Source of the DNA: Candidatus Cloacimonadota bacterium
GTDB lineage: Bacteria > Cloacimonadota > Cloacimonadia > Cloacimonadales > JAOZMQ01
Direction: 5' to 3'
Length of the DNA stretch: 10,617 bases
Assembly (NCBI GenBank): GCA_029934195.1
Contig: JAOZMQ010000069.1
Span: forward strand, 1 to 10,617
Of the stretch, positions 1 through 7,264 are shown in pieces. The notes under the pieces were generated by a model. That model had not been told where the DNA came from. It saw nothing but the letters and a program-made list of their open reading frames with translations, and did not search any database. The position numbers and the translations under genes are program-made. The first letter of the stretch is position 1. Each line of letters starts with the position of its first letter.

Positions 1-126
1 ATCGTCTCTAAATACATTCTGGCTACCTCATAAATATTTTCCTAAGACCGTAAATTCTTTATACTCAATATGTCAAGGAATATCTATAATGTTATAAATT
101 TCATATTACTGGCTACATTGTGAAAT

Positions 127-148
127 AAAAAAAGAGGGTTAACTCTCT
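127..148 (-). terminator. Terminator-like hairpin with no assigned gene
   Basis: On the minus strand a 6-bp stem (AGAGAG / CCCTCT, one G-U pair, positions 143-148 with 133-138) encloses a TTAA loop and is followed by a run of T residues (127-133). This has the shape of an intrinsic terminator. The nearest minus-strand gene upstream is the tRNA, which has its own terminator at 503-528. This hairpin would therefore end either read-through or an unrecognised non-coding transcript from the 150-500 interval. It could also be chance in AT-rich DNA. Confidence 0.4.
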
Positions 149-190
149 AATAATAAAACAATTACCTATGTTTTGTTCCAGTAATGTCCG

Positions 191-282
191 TTTAAAAACG
201 TACTCGTTTTACTTTGCGAAAAAATAATTTCTTTTTACTCAGAGTAAAATGGGTACATTTTTAAAACGAGTACGTTTTTAAA
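191..282. repeat. Perfect 21-bp inverted repeat with 50-nt spacer
   Basis: The left arm (191-211, centred on CGTACTCG) is the exact reverse complement of the right arm (262-282, centred on CGAGTACG). The 50-nt spacer contains a second palindrome, TTTTACTC-A-GAGTAAAA, at 233-249. Arms of this length are unlikely by chance. If transcribed they would form a long hairpin. As DNA they resemble paired transposon ends, either a deletion derivative or a miniature element. Confidence 0.8.
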
Positions 283-314
283 GGAAAACGAGTACAGTTC
301 TGGAGAATGTGTAC
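251..314. repeat. Cluster of direct GTAC-centred repeats
   Basis: Read on the minus strand, four related blocks occur with GTAC cores at 311-314, 292-295, 270-273 and 253-256. They are of the form TGTACACATT, TGTACTCGTTTT, CGTACTCGTTTT and TGTACCCATTTT, spaced 17-22 nt apart. A fifth core, in the opposite orientation, lies at 200-203. Multiple short repeats near the ends are typical of IS21-family transposase-binding sites, but no istA or istB coding sequence is visible, so an IS21-type remnant is only an inference. Confidence 0.55.
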
Positions 315-458
315 ATTCCGAGAAGAGAAATTAAAATTCATCATTCATTTGTGTCTATGAGAAATCAATCAAGAGACTATTTTAAAAACTGGAGTCATTT
401 TAAAATCTATGAGGTCAGGTGTTCTGAAATTGGTCCCGGAGAAACCAAAAATTACAAT

Positions 459-482
459 GAAAAATGTTTTTTGCGATAGTTT
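459..482 (+). repeat. Dispersed 24-nt repeat, copy 1
   Basis: This 24-nt stretch, ending in GCGATAGTTT, matches positions 8135-8158 at 21 of 24 bases in the same orientation. It contains a run of six T. Both copies are in non-coding DNA flanking the housekeeping genes. It may be part of a small dispersed repeat family, although the T-rich core raises the chance of a random match. Confidence 0.45.
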
Positions 483-502
483 ATAGCGGAGTGTGGTCAT
501 AT

Positions 503-528
503 AAAAAAAAGTCGCATTTAGCGACTTT
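503..528 (-). terminator. Intrinsic terminator downstream of the tRNA
   Basis: On the minus strand an 8-bp stem (AAAGTCGC / GCGACTTT, 521-528 with 508-515) encloses a 5-nt loop (516-520). It is followed by eight T residues in a row (503-510), three of which also pair in the stem. It lies 13 nt after the 3' CCA end of the tRNA. No clear terminator is visible between rpoD and the tRNA, so this hairpin may end the long cvpA-mutS2-dnaG-rpoD transcript as well. Confidence 0.88.
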
Positions 529-541
529 AAATCTATAAAAA

Positions 542-617
542 TGGTGGACCCAAGAGGAGTCGAACCTCTGACCGTCCGGTTATGAGCCGGAAGCTCTACC
601 AACTGAGCTATAGGTCC
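542..617 (-). tRNA. tRNA with CAT anticodon, probably tRNA-Ile2 (lysidine type)
   Basis: A full 76-nt cloverleaf is present: 7-bp acceptor stem (GGACCTA with TGGGTCC, one G-U pair), D arm with AGTTGGTA loop, 5-bp anticodon stem TCCGG/CCGGA around loop CTCATAA (anticodon CAT at 582-584), 5-nt variable loop, T arm with TTCGACT loop, and an encoded CCA end. A CAT anticodon can mean elongator Met, initiator Met, or Ile2. The first pair is G1-C72, unlike the unpaired 1-72 typical of initiators. Positions 4-69 and 5-68 are both C-G, which are known TilS recognition pairs in tRNA-Ile2, and the GGACC acceptor and GGCTCATAACC anticodon arm resemble the Bacillus Ile2 tRNA. I therefore favour Ile2, whose C34 is modified to lysidine to read AUA. 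Elongator Met is the alternative. It lies 85 nt downstream of rpoD. Confidence 0.96.
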
Positions 618-646
618 AAAAATACTTCTTTTTAAGAACGAGAGTC

Positions 647-675
647 ATAAATTATTTTCTCTCTTTTGATGTCAA
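647..675 (-). promoter_or_regulatory. Possible promoter upstream of the tRNA
   Basis: On the minus strand a perfect TTGACA (675-670) is followed after 17 nt by ATTTAT (652-647), a poor -10 element. Initiation near 640 would give a short leader before the tRNA. The -35 match is good, but the -10 is weak, and read-through from rpoD is an equally plausible source of the tRNA. Confidence 0.3.
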
Positions 676-702
676 GAAATTATTTATAACAATCCTAAAA
701 CA

Positions 703-2442
703 TTATTTTACATTAAAATTTTCTATAAATTTCATCAAAATATGACTTCTTGAAGGATGACGTAATTTTTTCAGAGCCTTATCTTCAATCTGTCGAATTC
801 TTTCTCTTGTAACATTAAAAATATTACCAACTTCCTCAAGAGTTCTGTGATAACCATCATCAATACCAAATCTGAGTCGAATTACTCGTTCTTCTCTTGT
901 TGTTAGAGTCGTCAATATTTCATCAATTTGTTTTTTCAATAGGTTTCTTTCTGCCATTCTTTCGGGAGAAATTGTTCCTTTATCTTCAATAAAATCTCCG
1001 AGAATGCTATCTTCAGAATCGTTGCCGATAGGTTTATCAAGCGAAACCGGTTCTTTAGAAATTGACATAATACTTTTGACTTTATCAACTGGAATGTCAA
1101 GTGCATCAGCCAATTCTTCAGGAAATGGATCTCGTCCAAGTTTCTGCATCAATCTGCGACTCATTCTATTAACTTTATTTATTGATTCAATCATATGGAC
1201 AGGGACACGAATTGTTCTTGCTTGATCTGCAATTGCTCTTGTAATGGCTTGTCGAATCCACCATGTTGCATAAGTACTAAATTTATAACCTTTTCTGTAA
1301 TCATACTTATCAACTGCTTTCATTAATCCGGTATTTCCTTCCTGAATTAAATCCAAAAAGTCAAGACCGCGATTATTATATCTTTTTGCAATACTTACAA
1401 CAAGCCGAACATTTGCTTCAATCATTTCATTTTTAGCTCTTTCTTTTAATTTTTCACCACGTAAAACTTCATCTAAGAGAAACACCATCTCGTTGGCAGT
1501 CATCCTTGTCTCAAGTTCTACACGACGAATTTTACGGCGAGCATTTTTGATTTTTCTAAGAGTTTCAATAAAAACAGTAGGGTCAGTTTTTGTTTCAAAT
1601 TTGACAAGGTCAAAATCTTCATCCGATTTTTTTGCTCTTCGACCATAAGTACAAAGATCATCAACCGACATTCTACGTAATTTTGAAAGATGCTCTATAG
1701 CTCTTTGGCTTTGTTTAATTCTATCAACTAAACTTTTTACACGATAAACAAGTCTTCTAACAAATCTATCATGAAATGGGATTTTTGAAAAAATTGCAAT
1801 AATACTTTTTCTGATTACTTCTACATGTTCTTGTCCTTCAAAAGAACCAGCTTCTTCAAAATCAGCTTTATCTAAAATATCTCCAATTTCATTAAAAATT
1901 GGTTCAACTTCTTTCAAAGCATCTTTGAATTTAGTAATTAGAAGAGCATCTTGAGATTTATCAATATAACTTCCGAAATCAATTCTAAAAAGTTGATCAA
2001 TTCTTACTCGTTTTTCAATATATCTATGTAGAAAATTATACATTTCACGCAGAGTACTACCAGACATAAATACATAGCGATTAACCCATCTTTGACCACT
2101 TTCAATTTTCTTTGCTATTCTGATTTCACCTTCTCTATCAAGAAGTGGAACCCTTCCCATTTCTTTAAGATAGAGCCGAACTGGGTCATCATAATATCTG
2201 CGATTTTTAAATTTTTTGGATTGAGCGACTTTCTTAATTGAGACAGTTTTCTTAGATACTTTTTTTTGAGTTTCATCAATAATCTCAAGTCCGGTAGCTG
2301 TAAGATCAGAGATTAAATCATCAATTTTATCCAAAAATATTGGACTGTTTGGAAGGATTTTATTAATCTGCGTAAAGGTTAAACTGTCATTTTCCTTACC
2401 TATTTCGATAAGCTGTTCAAGGCATTCTTTGTAACTTAGCAT
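703..2442 (-). CDS. rpoD: Primary RNA polymerase sigma factor RpoD (sigma-70)
   Basis: This is the group-1 sigma factor that directs core RNA polymerase to housekeeping promoters. The 579 residues hold a region 1.1-like N-terminus (about 1-55), a lysine-rich linker (60-82), region 1.2 (about 84-116, DDPVRLYLKEMGRVPLL), a long non-conserved insert (about 120-335), region 2 (336-418, with NVRLVVSIAKRY and the -10-binding TYATWWIRQAITRAIADQAR), region 3 with finger segment (PIGNDSEDSILGDFIED, 471-487), and region 4 with the -35-reading helix-turn-helix (TLEEVGNIFNVTRERIRQIE, 534-553). Recognition residues are essentially those of E. coli sigma-70, so TTGACA/TATAAT-type promoters are expected. 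The length lies between the B. subtilis (about 370) and E. coli (613) proteins because of the insert. The ATG follows an AAGGAG site that overlaps the dnaG stop codon, with 9 nt between the genes. It is the last protein gene of the operon. Confidence 0.98.
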   Translation of the reverse strand: MLSYKECLEQLIEIGKENDSLTFTQINKILPNSPIFLDKIDDLISDLTATGLEIIDETQKKVSKKTVSIKKVAQSKKFKNRRYYDDPVRLYLKEMGRVPLLDREGEIRIAKKIESGQRWVNRYVFMSGSTLREMYNFLHRYIEKRVRIDQLFRIDFGSYIDKSQDALLITKFKDALKEVEPIFNEIGDILDKADFEEAGSFEGQEHVEVIRKSIIAIFSKIPFHDRFVRRLVYRVKSLVDRIKQSQRAIEHLSKLRRMSVDDLCTYGRRAKKSDEDFDLVKFETKTDPTVFIETLRKIKNARRKIRRVELETRMTANEMVFLLDEVLRGEKLKERAKNEMIEANVRLVVSIAKRYNNRGLDFLDLIQEGNTGLMKAVDKYDYRKGYKFSTYATWWIRQAITRAIADQARTIRVPVHMIESINKVNRMSRRLMQKLGRDPFPEELADALDIPVDKVKSIMSISKEPVSLDKPIGNDSEDSILGDFIEDKGTISPERMAERNLLKKQIDEILTTLTTREERVIRLRFGIDDGYHRTLEEVGNIFNVTRERIRQIEDKALKKLRHPSRSHILMKFIENFNVK

Positions 2443-2451
2443 TTACACTCC

Positions 2452-4158
2452 TTAGAAAAGTGTTTTTCTAACAACTTTATTACTTAATTCACGGATAATT
2501 TTTTTCAATTTAATTTTTTCCTCAAATAACGATAGTTCGTTTGGTGAGATTAGAATTCTATCGTTTAACATTTTTAAATCTCTTTGTATTTTTCTTAACT
2601 TAATTTGGTCAAGAAAGTTTTTGATTTCTACTACAGAAGATTCTTGAAGTATAATTTCAGCTAAAATATTTCGAACGTTTTCTTCTGAAATCTTTTCTAA
2701 TAATATCGAAGGGTTACTTAAATAATCTACATTATCTAAAATAGTTATAAAAATTTCTTTGTATATCTTAGATAAAAAATAATCTTGATTTATCTCTTGG
2801 CAAATTTTTTCGAAATTAAATTCGTTTTGAAGCATAAATTTCAAAATTTCTTTTTCTTCTTCAAATAAATCAAGAGTAATTGAATTTACTTTTTTTATAG
2901 CTTTAGTTTTAACAATAATCTTTGAAAGTAGGGCATTTGCAGATACTTTGAATTGCTCGCCAATCTCTTTTGCAAATAATTCACAATTTAAGCGGTCATC
3001 AGTGTTATTAAGAATGTCAATAATTATATCCAATTTATTTCTTTCTGATAAACCCAATTCTTGCTCATTATATAGATATTTTGACAAAGATTCAGCTGAA
3101 TCTATTAAGTTCTTTAGAGCTTTATCATCATTTTTCAAAAGAAAGCTATCTGGATCTTCCGATATTGGCAATCTAACAATCTTTGGAACAAACCCTGATT
3201 GGATAATATTGCCCGCTGCTTTTATTGCTGCTTTTATGCCGGCTTTATCTCCATCATAAAGAAGGATAAAATTCTTAGAATACCGACTTGCTAAAATTAT
3301 TTGGCTATTTGTAAGTGCAGTTCCTAATGCAGCAACACAATTTGTGAAACCATTTTCATTTAGACGTAGAAAATCCATATATCCTTCACAGATAATGATA
3401 GAATTCTTCTTGGCAATTTCATATCGTGTCCGAAAAAGTCCATATAATTCTCTACCCTTTTCATAAATTTCTGTTGTAGGTGAATTAATATATTTTCCAC
3501 CTGGTTGTTGATTGCTTAAAACTCTTCCTCCAAAGGCGATAACTCTTCCATTTGAAGAATGTATTGGAAACATAATTCTGTTTCTAAAAATATCATAAGC
3601 ACCGTTTTCACTTAAACCAAATAATCCCGATTGTTTCAATATATTTTTATCAATATGGTTTTTTAAAAGGAAATTTTTTAATCCACTATAGCTATCGAGA
3701 GCATATCCAATATCATATTTATCAATTGTTTCTTGAGAAATATTTCTTTCTGATAAATATGATTTTGCTTCATCTCCAAATTTGTTAAAGTTTTTTTTAA
3801 AGAAGTTCGTTGCAAGAGCATAAACATTTAAAATTAATTCTCTTTGAGATTGTTTTTCTGGATTTTTTTTAGAACTTTCAATTTCAATCCCAACTCTTTG
3901 AGCCAATATTTTGGCAGCTTCAAAAAAACTTACTTTTTCATAATCTCTTACAAAAGTAAATACATTTCCGGATTTACCACAACCAAAACATTTATAGATC
4001 TGTTTTTTTTCGCTTACCATAAAGGAAGGTGTTTTTTCATCATGAAATGGACAAGGAGCTTTATAATTTGAGCCGGATTTTTTTAGAGGGATATATCCTC
4101 CAATAATATCCACAATATTATTGCTTTCTCGAATTTGGTCTAATTTTGTTTGATCCAT
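2452..4158 (-). CDS. dnaG: DNA primase DnaG
   Basis: This primase makes the RNA primers for chromosome replication, working with the replicative helicase at the fork. The 568 residues begin with a CHC2-type zinc-binding domain (C36, H39, C57, C60 in CPFH and CFGC), then the catalytic core with FRNRIMFPI (191-199) and AFGGRVL (208-214). The TOPRIM metal-binding motifs follow as EGYMD (258-262) and YDGDKAG (301-307), with EDPDSFL (334-340) as a further conserved acidic segment. The C-terminal third (about 430-568) is the divergent helicase-interaction region. Length is normal for the family. The start ATG overlaps the mutS2 stop codon (TAATG), and no strong Shine-Dalgarno is visible, which suggests translational coupling. 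The dnaG-rpoD adjacency is the classical macromolecular-synthesis operon arrangement, which supports both calls. Confidence 0.98.
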   Translation of the reverse strand: MDQTKLDQIRESNNIVDIIGGYIPLKKSGSNYKAPCPFHDEKTPSFMVSEKKQIYKCFGCGKSGNVFTFVRDYEKVSFFEAAKILAQRVGIEIESSKKNPEKQSQRELILNVYALATNFFKKNFNKFGDEAKSYLSERNISQETIDKYDIGYALDSYSGLKNFLLKNHIDKNILKQSGLFGLSENGAYDIFRNRIMFPIHSSNGRVIAFGGRVLSNQQPGGKYINSPTTEIYEKGRELYGLFRTRYEIAKKNSIIICEGYMDFLRLNENGFTNCVAALGTALTNSQIILASRYSKNFILLYDGDKAGIKAAIKAAGNIIQSGFVPKIVRLPISEDPDSFLLKNDDKALKNLIDSAESLSKYLYNEQELGLSERNKLDIIIDILNNTDDRLNCELFAKEIGEQFKVSANALLSKIIVKTKAIKKVNSITLDLFEEEKEILKFMLQNEFNFEKICQEINQDYFLSKIYKEIFITILDNVDYLSNPSILLEKISEENVRNILAEIILQESSVVEIKNFLDQIKLRKIQRDLKMLNDRILISPNELSLFEEKIKLKKIIRELSNKVVRKTLF

Positions 4159-6539
4159 TAATTAAAACTCACGATAGTTACTCCATCGCCTCCAGCTTCA
4201 GGTGGTGGTGTATGAAAACTTATGACTTTCTTGTTTGATCTAAGATATTTCCGTATTTTACTACGAAGAATTCCAGTTCCTTTTCCATGAACAATTCGAA
4301 TTTTATTTAATCCTGCATATAAGGCATCATCAATAAAAGTTTTGACTTCCGGTAAAGCTTCATCAAAAGTATATCCAAGAATTTTCAATTCCGTTCTTAT
4401 TCTTTTCTCAGATATTACAGATTTTTGGGGACTTTCAAAATTGGTGAAAGTAACTGAATTTGAATTATTACTCTTAGTATTTGCTTCAAACAATGCAGAA
4501 ATTTTGGTGGTAAAGAAAAAACCGTTTATATTTACTTTGATGTCTTTTTTTCCAATTTCAATTATTTCGCCAAAATCTTCAAAACTTTCAACCCATACTT
4601 TTTTCCCAATTTCTGGTTTTTTTAAGTGTTCCCTAATTACGGGGTTTAGTTCTTTTTCTTCTGAATCATATTGGTGAGTAATTTCATTTACTTTAGACAA
4701 CATTTGATTCATTTTTTCTTTTCTTTTTTTCCTATCTCCATCTTTAATTGAAGATACTTCGTTATATAATTCTTTTTGTAAATGAGTAAGAAAATCTTTG
4801 GCTTCTTTTAGAGATTTTTTTCTGATTTCTTTTTTATTCTCTTCTATTTCTTTTATTTTTTTTGCATATTCTTCAGTTTTAAGATTAAAAAGTCTTGTTT
4901 TTAGCATTAGTTGATAAGTTTCACGAGCGAGGGATTTTTTTTCAGCACTCATTTTGCGAATAAGCTCTGTAAGCTCAACATTTTGATTCCCTGCAAGTTC
5001 TTTTGCACGTACAATAATGTCAGAATCCAATCCGAGATGAGAGGCTACTTCGATAGCAAAACTGTTTCCGGGTAAACCAAGTTTAAATTGATATGTTGGT
5101 GTATGTTGTTCCGGATCAAAGTGCATGGCAGCATTTATACAGGAATCAGTATCTTCTGCAAAAACTTTGATAGAAGTATAATGAGTAGTTACAACACCAA
5201 CTACTTTTTTCCGTTCAAGAACTTCGAGAAAGGCTTGAGCTAAAGCAGAACCTTGTTCAGGGTCGGTAGCTGAACCTATTTCATCAATTAGGACAAGAGT
5301 TTTTCCATCTCCATTTTGAAGCATTTCTGAAATTCGTTTAACATGAGCTGAAAAGGTACTTAAAGCATCTTCCAATGATTGACTGTCACCAATATCGGCA
5401 AAGAAATTTTTAAAGATTCCAATTTCAGATGAAGAATCTGCGGGAATTGGAATACCACTCAAAGCCATTAGTGTCAATAATCCAACAGCTTTCAAAGTAA
5501 CCGTTTTACCTCCGGTATTTGGACCTGAAAGAACTAAAATTCTATAATTAATACCCAATTCCAATTCAAACGGTATAACTTTTTTTATATCTCCAAAAGA
5601 ATGAATTAGTAAAGGATGTCTGGCATTTATTAGATTTAATTGCGGTTTGGTAACAATTATTGGTGGTAAAGCTTGCAAGTAATTACAAAAATTTGCAATC
5701 CCAAAATAGAAATCAAGTTTTTGTAGAATTTTTGTATTGGCGGATATCTCTGTTTTTACTTCTCTAATTTCTTCTGTAAACCCTTTCATAATACGGAAAA
5801 TTTCTTCTTTTTCTTCACTTTTCAAAGAATTAAGATCATTGTTTAATCCAACAACTTCTTTTGGCTCAATGAATATTGTTGATTTACTGCTTGATTTTCC
5901 GTGCTGAATTCCTTGAAAAATATTTGCAGAGCCGTCTCTAACTGGAATAACATATCGTTCATCTCTTTCTGTAATTATTTTATCTACAATAATACTATCC
6001 AAGTTCGGATCTAATAATTTTTCATTTAATGTTTTTTGAATTGATTTCTTAGTTCGTCGTCTTTTATTTCTTATCTCTTTCAATGTTGTTGAGGCTGAAT
6101 CTAAAATATCGCCATCAGAAGAGAATATTTTATTGAATTTTATTTCAATTTCCATAAAAGGAAGAAGTCTATTTTTTAACCTTTTAAAATATTTGTATTC
6201 CTCAAATTCGTCCAAATCTTCATCTGCTCCATCCATTCTACAAATCCTGTTGGAAGTTCTCACAGAGCCAATTATTTTATCAAACTCTTGGAAAGAAAAT
6301 GTTTGATAAATCATATTATAAAGAAGTTCATTTAAATCTGAAATCTGATGAAAATCAATTGAAAATCCTTTTCTGAGTAATTCTTGAATTTCGTAAGTTA
6401 AAGACAATCTTTTCTCAATTTCAGCTTTTGATGTTAGTGGATGCAAATTCTTTGCAAGTTTTTTACCGAGATTAGAGTGACAATTTTCTTCAATAATTTT
6501 ACAAATCTTGTGATATTCTAATTGTAAGAAAGTATTCAT
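4158..6539 (-). CDS. mutS2: Endonuclease MutS2 / MutS-family ATPase with Smr domain
   Basis: MutS2 proteins are MutS-like ATPases that lack the mismatch-recognition domains. They have been linked to suppression of recombination and, in Firmicutes, to rescue of collided ribosomes. The 793 residues hold an N-terminal lever/core region (1-330), then the ABC ATPase with Walker A GPNTGGKT (339-346), signature segment SLEDALSTFSAHV (388-400), Walker B LVLIDE (415-420) and the TTHY histidine loop (451-454). A long charged coiled coil (about 520-640), a small KOW-like beta domain (about 643-685) and a C-terminal Smr domain (about 712-793) with HGKGTG (751-756) and the GGDGVTIV end follow. Length is normal. 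In the Smr domain the usual LDLRG motif reads LKILG (718-722), so the acidic residue and arginine are replaced, which makes nuclease activity doubtful. The start overlaps the cvpA stop by 4 nt (ATGA) and lacks a clear Shine-Dalgarno, implying coupling. Confidence 0.96.
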   Translation of the reverse strand: MNTFLQLEYHKICKIIEENCHSNLGKKLAKNLHPLTSKAEIEKRLSLTYEIQELLRKGFSIDFHQISDLNELLYNMIYQTFSFQEFDKIIGSVRTSNRICRMDGADEDLDEFEEYKYFKRLKNRLLPFMEIEIKFNKIFSSDGDILDSASTTLKEIRNKRRRTKKSIQKTLNEKLLDPNLDSIIVDKIITERDERYVIPVRDGSANIFQGIQHGKSSSKSTIFIEPKEVVGLNNDLNSLKSEEKEEIFRIMKGFTEEIREVKTEISANTKILQKLDFYFGIANFCNYLQALPPIIVTKPQLNLINARHPLLIHSFGDIKKVIPFELELGINYRILVLSGPNTGGKTVTLKAVGLLTLMALSGIPIPADSSSEIGIFKNFFADIGDSQSLEDALSTFSAHVKRISEMLQNGDGKTLVLIDEIGSATDPEQGSALAQAFLEVLERKKVVGVVTTHYTSIKVFAEDTDSCINAAMHFDPEQHTPTYQFKLGLPGNSFAIEVASHLGLDSDIIVRAKELAGNQNVELTELIRKMSAEKKSLARETYQLMLKTRLFNLKTEEYAKKIKEIEENKKEIRKKSLKEAKDFLTHLQKELYNEVSSIKDGDRKKRKEKMNQMLSKVNEITHQYDSEEKELNPVIREHLKKPEIGKKVWVESFEDFGEIIEIGKKDIKVNINGFFFTTKISALFEANTKSNNSNSVTFTNFESPQKSVISEKRIRTELKILGYTFDEALPEVKTFIDDALYAGLNKIRIVHGKGTGILRSKIRKYLRSNKKVISFHTPPPEAGGDGVTIVSFN

Positions 6540-7069
6540 ATCAATTTTTTAACTTTTTTCTTGATTTCTTCAGGGTTAATATTTGGTTGAGGAATTTTAT
6601 TATAGATATTTTCTGATAGTTCACCAGCTACAATCTTAATTGCTTTTCCAATTTCAGATTTATGAATATATTTCATAATATAATTAGTATTTGGTAATAT
6701 TCCGATAATAATATAGATAAATGTCAGCATCAAAATACTGTTTGCAAATCCAAATATAGCACCCAACAACCTATTTAGCACATTTAAATTTAGAATATTT
6801 ACTAATTTATTCACAATAACAATAACGATTTTTATTATTAACATTATCACAATAAAAATTAATGTATAGGAAAGAAAGGCTGCAAGAGAAGAATTAATCT
6901 CGAATTTGTTTATCATGCCAATTTGAACAAGTGGTCCAAATTTTACAAGTAGAACAATGGAAACAATAAAACCAATTAAATTGACAAGCATGGTTAATAT
7001 ACCTTTTACATATCCAAATATCAAACCGGAAATTAAAACTATTCCCAATATTATGTCTAATGGATTCAT
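6536..7069 (-). CDS. cvpA: CvpA family membrane protein
   Basis: This 177-residue integral membrane protein has four predicted hydrophobic segments (about 5-20, 27-45, 63-88 and 102-125) and a basic, soluble C-terminal tail (about 128-177). That layout and the N-terminal pattern of a first helix followed by GYVKG match the CvpA family (named from colicin V production; the molecular role is poorly defined). The start was placed at the ATG at 7069 because it is preceded by TAGGAGGA. A longer in-frame form from a TTG at 7159 would add 30 residues without a ribosome binding site and would place the likely promoter inside the gene. It is the first gene of the cvpA-mutS2-dnaG-rpoD operon. In B. subtilis a cvpA-like gene (yshB) also sits near mutS2, with polX between them. 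No polX is present here. Confidence 0.88.
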   Translation of the reverse strand: MNPLDIILGIVLISGLIFGYVKGILTMLVNLIGFIVSIVLLVKFGPLVQIGMINKFEINSSLAAFLSYTLIFIVIMLIIKIVIVIVNKLVNILNLNVLNRLLGAIFGFANSILMLTFIYIIIGILPNTNYIMKYIHKSEIGKAIKIVAGELSENIYNKIPQPNINPEEIKKKVKKLI

Positions 7070-7073
7070 TTTT

Positions 7074-7079
7074 CCTCCT
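7074..7079 (-). promoter_or_regulatory. Ribosome binding site of cvpA (decides the start)
   Basis: AGGAGG on the minus strand lies 4 nt upstream of the ATG at 7069. It is the only strong Shine-Dalgarno in this frame and supports the 177-residue form. Confidence 0.8.
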
Positions 7080-7091
7080 ACAAATAGTAAA

Positions 7092-7097
7092 ATTATA
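7092..7097 (-). promoter_or_regulatory. Possible -10 element of the cvpA-rpoD operon
   Basis: A perfect TATAAT occurs on the minus strand 22 nt upstream of the cvpA start, giving a predicted leader of about 15 nt that keeps the ribosome binding site. No good -35 hexamer stands 16-18 nt upstream (the region is T-rich). The terminator at 7237-7264 implies that a promoter must exist in this gap, so this is the best candidate, but it is not firm. Confidence 0.4.
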
Positions 7098-7236
7098 TTA
7101 GTCACTGCAACAAAAAAACTTTTACAAATCAGCAAAAAATTATGATGTTTATTTAGCAATAGCGACTTAGTAAAACGATTATTTAAACAAAAGGTGAATT
7201 TTTTATAGTGAACTTAAATATCTTATTAATATGAAA

Positions 7237-7264
7237 TGAAAAAAGGGAGAAGATTCTCCCTTTT
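7237..7264 (-). terminator. Intrinsic terminator of rpsU-yqeY
   Basis: A perfect 10-bp stem (7255-7264 with 7241-7250; GC-rich core GGGAGA/TCTCCC) with a 4-nt loop is followed on the minus strand by a T run, TTTTTTCATTTC. It begins about 23 nt after the yqeY stop. On the plus strand the hairpin is followed by only four T, so minus-strand use is favoured. It separates rpsU-yqeY from the cvpA-rpoD operon. Confidence 0.9.

Larger units (their letters stand above)
1..502. other. Non-coding, repeat-rich region downstream of the tRNA
   Basis: No open reading frame with protein-like composition was found on either strand. The stretch holds a perfect 21-bp inverted repeat (191-211 and 262-282), several copies of a GTAC-centred motif (253-314), a 17-nt palindrome (233-249), a terminator-like hairpin (127-148), and two copies of the octamer CTGGCTAC (20-27 and 110-117). 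This mix of short repeats without genes looks like the eroded remains or ends of a mobile element, or a small non-coding transcript, rather than regulatory DNA of a recognised gene. A possible gene start on the minus strand at position 17 runs off the window and cannot be judged. Confidence 0.6.

Noticed and set aside
1..76. Possible gene start on the minus strand at position 17 (ATG with GAGG 8 nt upstream and TTGACA at 76-71)
   Set aside because: Only five codons are visible before the window edge and no matching -10 is clear, so it cannot be called.
369..602. A 77-residue minus-strand reading frame
   Set aside because: It runs through the tRNA and its terminator, has no ribosome binding site or recognisable family features, and gives the typical false peptide seen when a tRNA is translated.
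7070..7159. A 30-residue hydrophobic N-terminal extension of CvpA from a TTG start
   Set aside because: There is no Shine-Dalgarno for the TTG, while a strong one serves the ATG at 7069, and the likely -10 element lies inside the extension.
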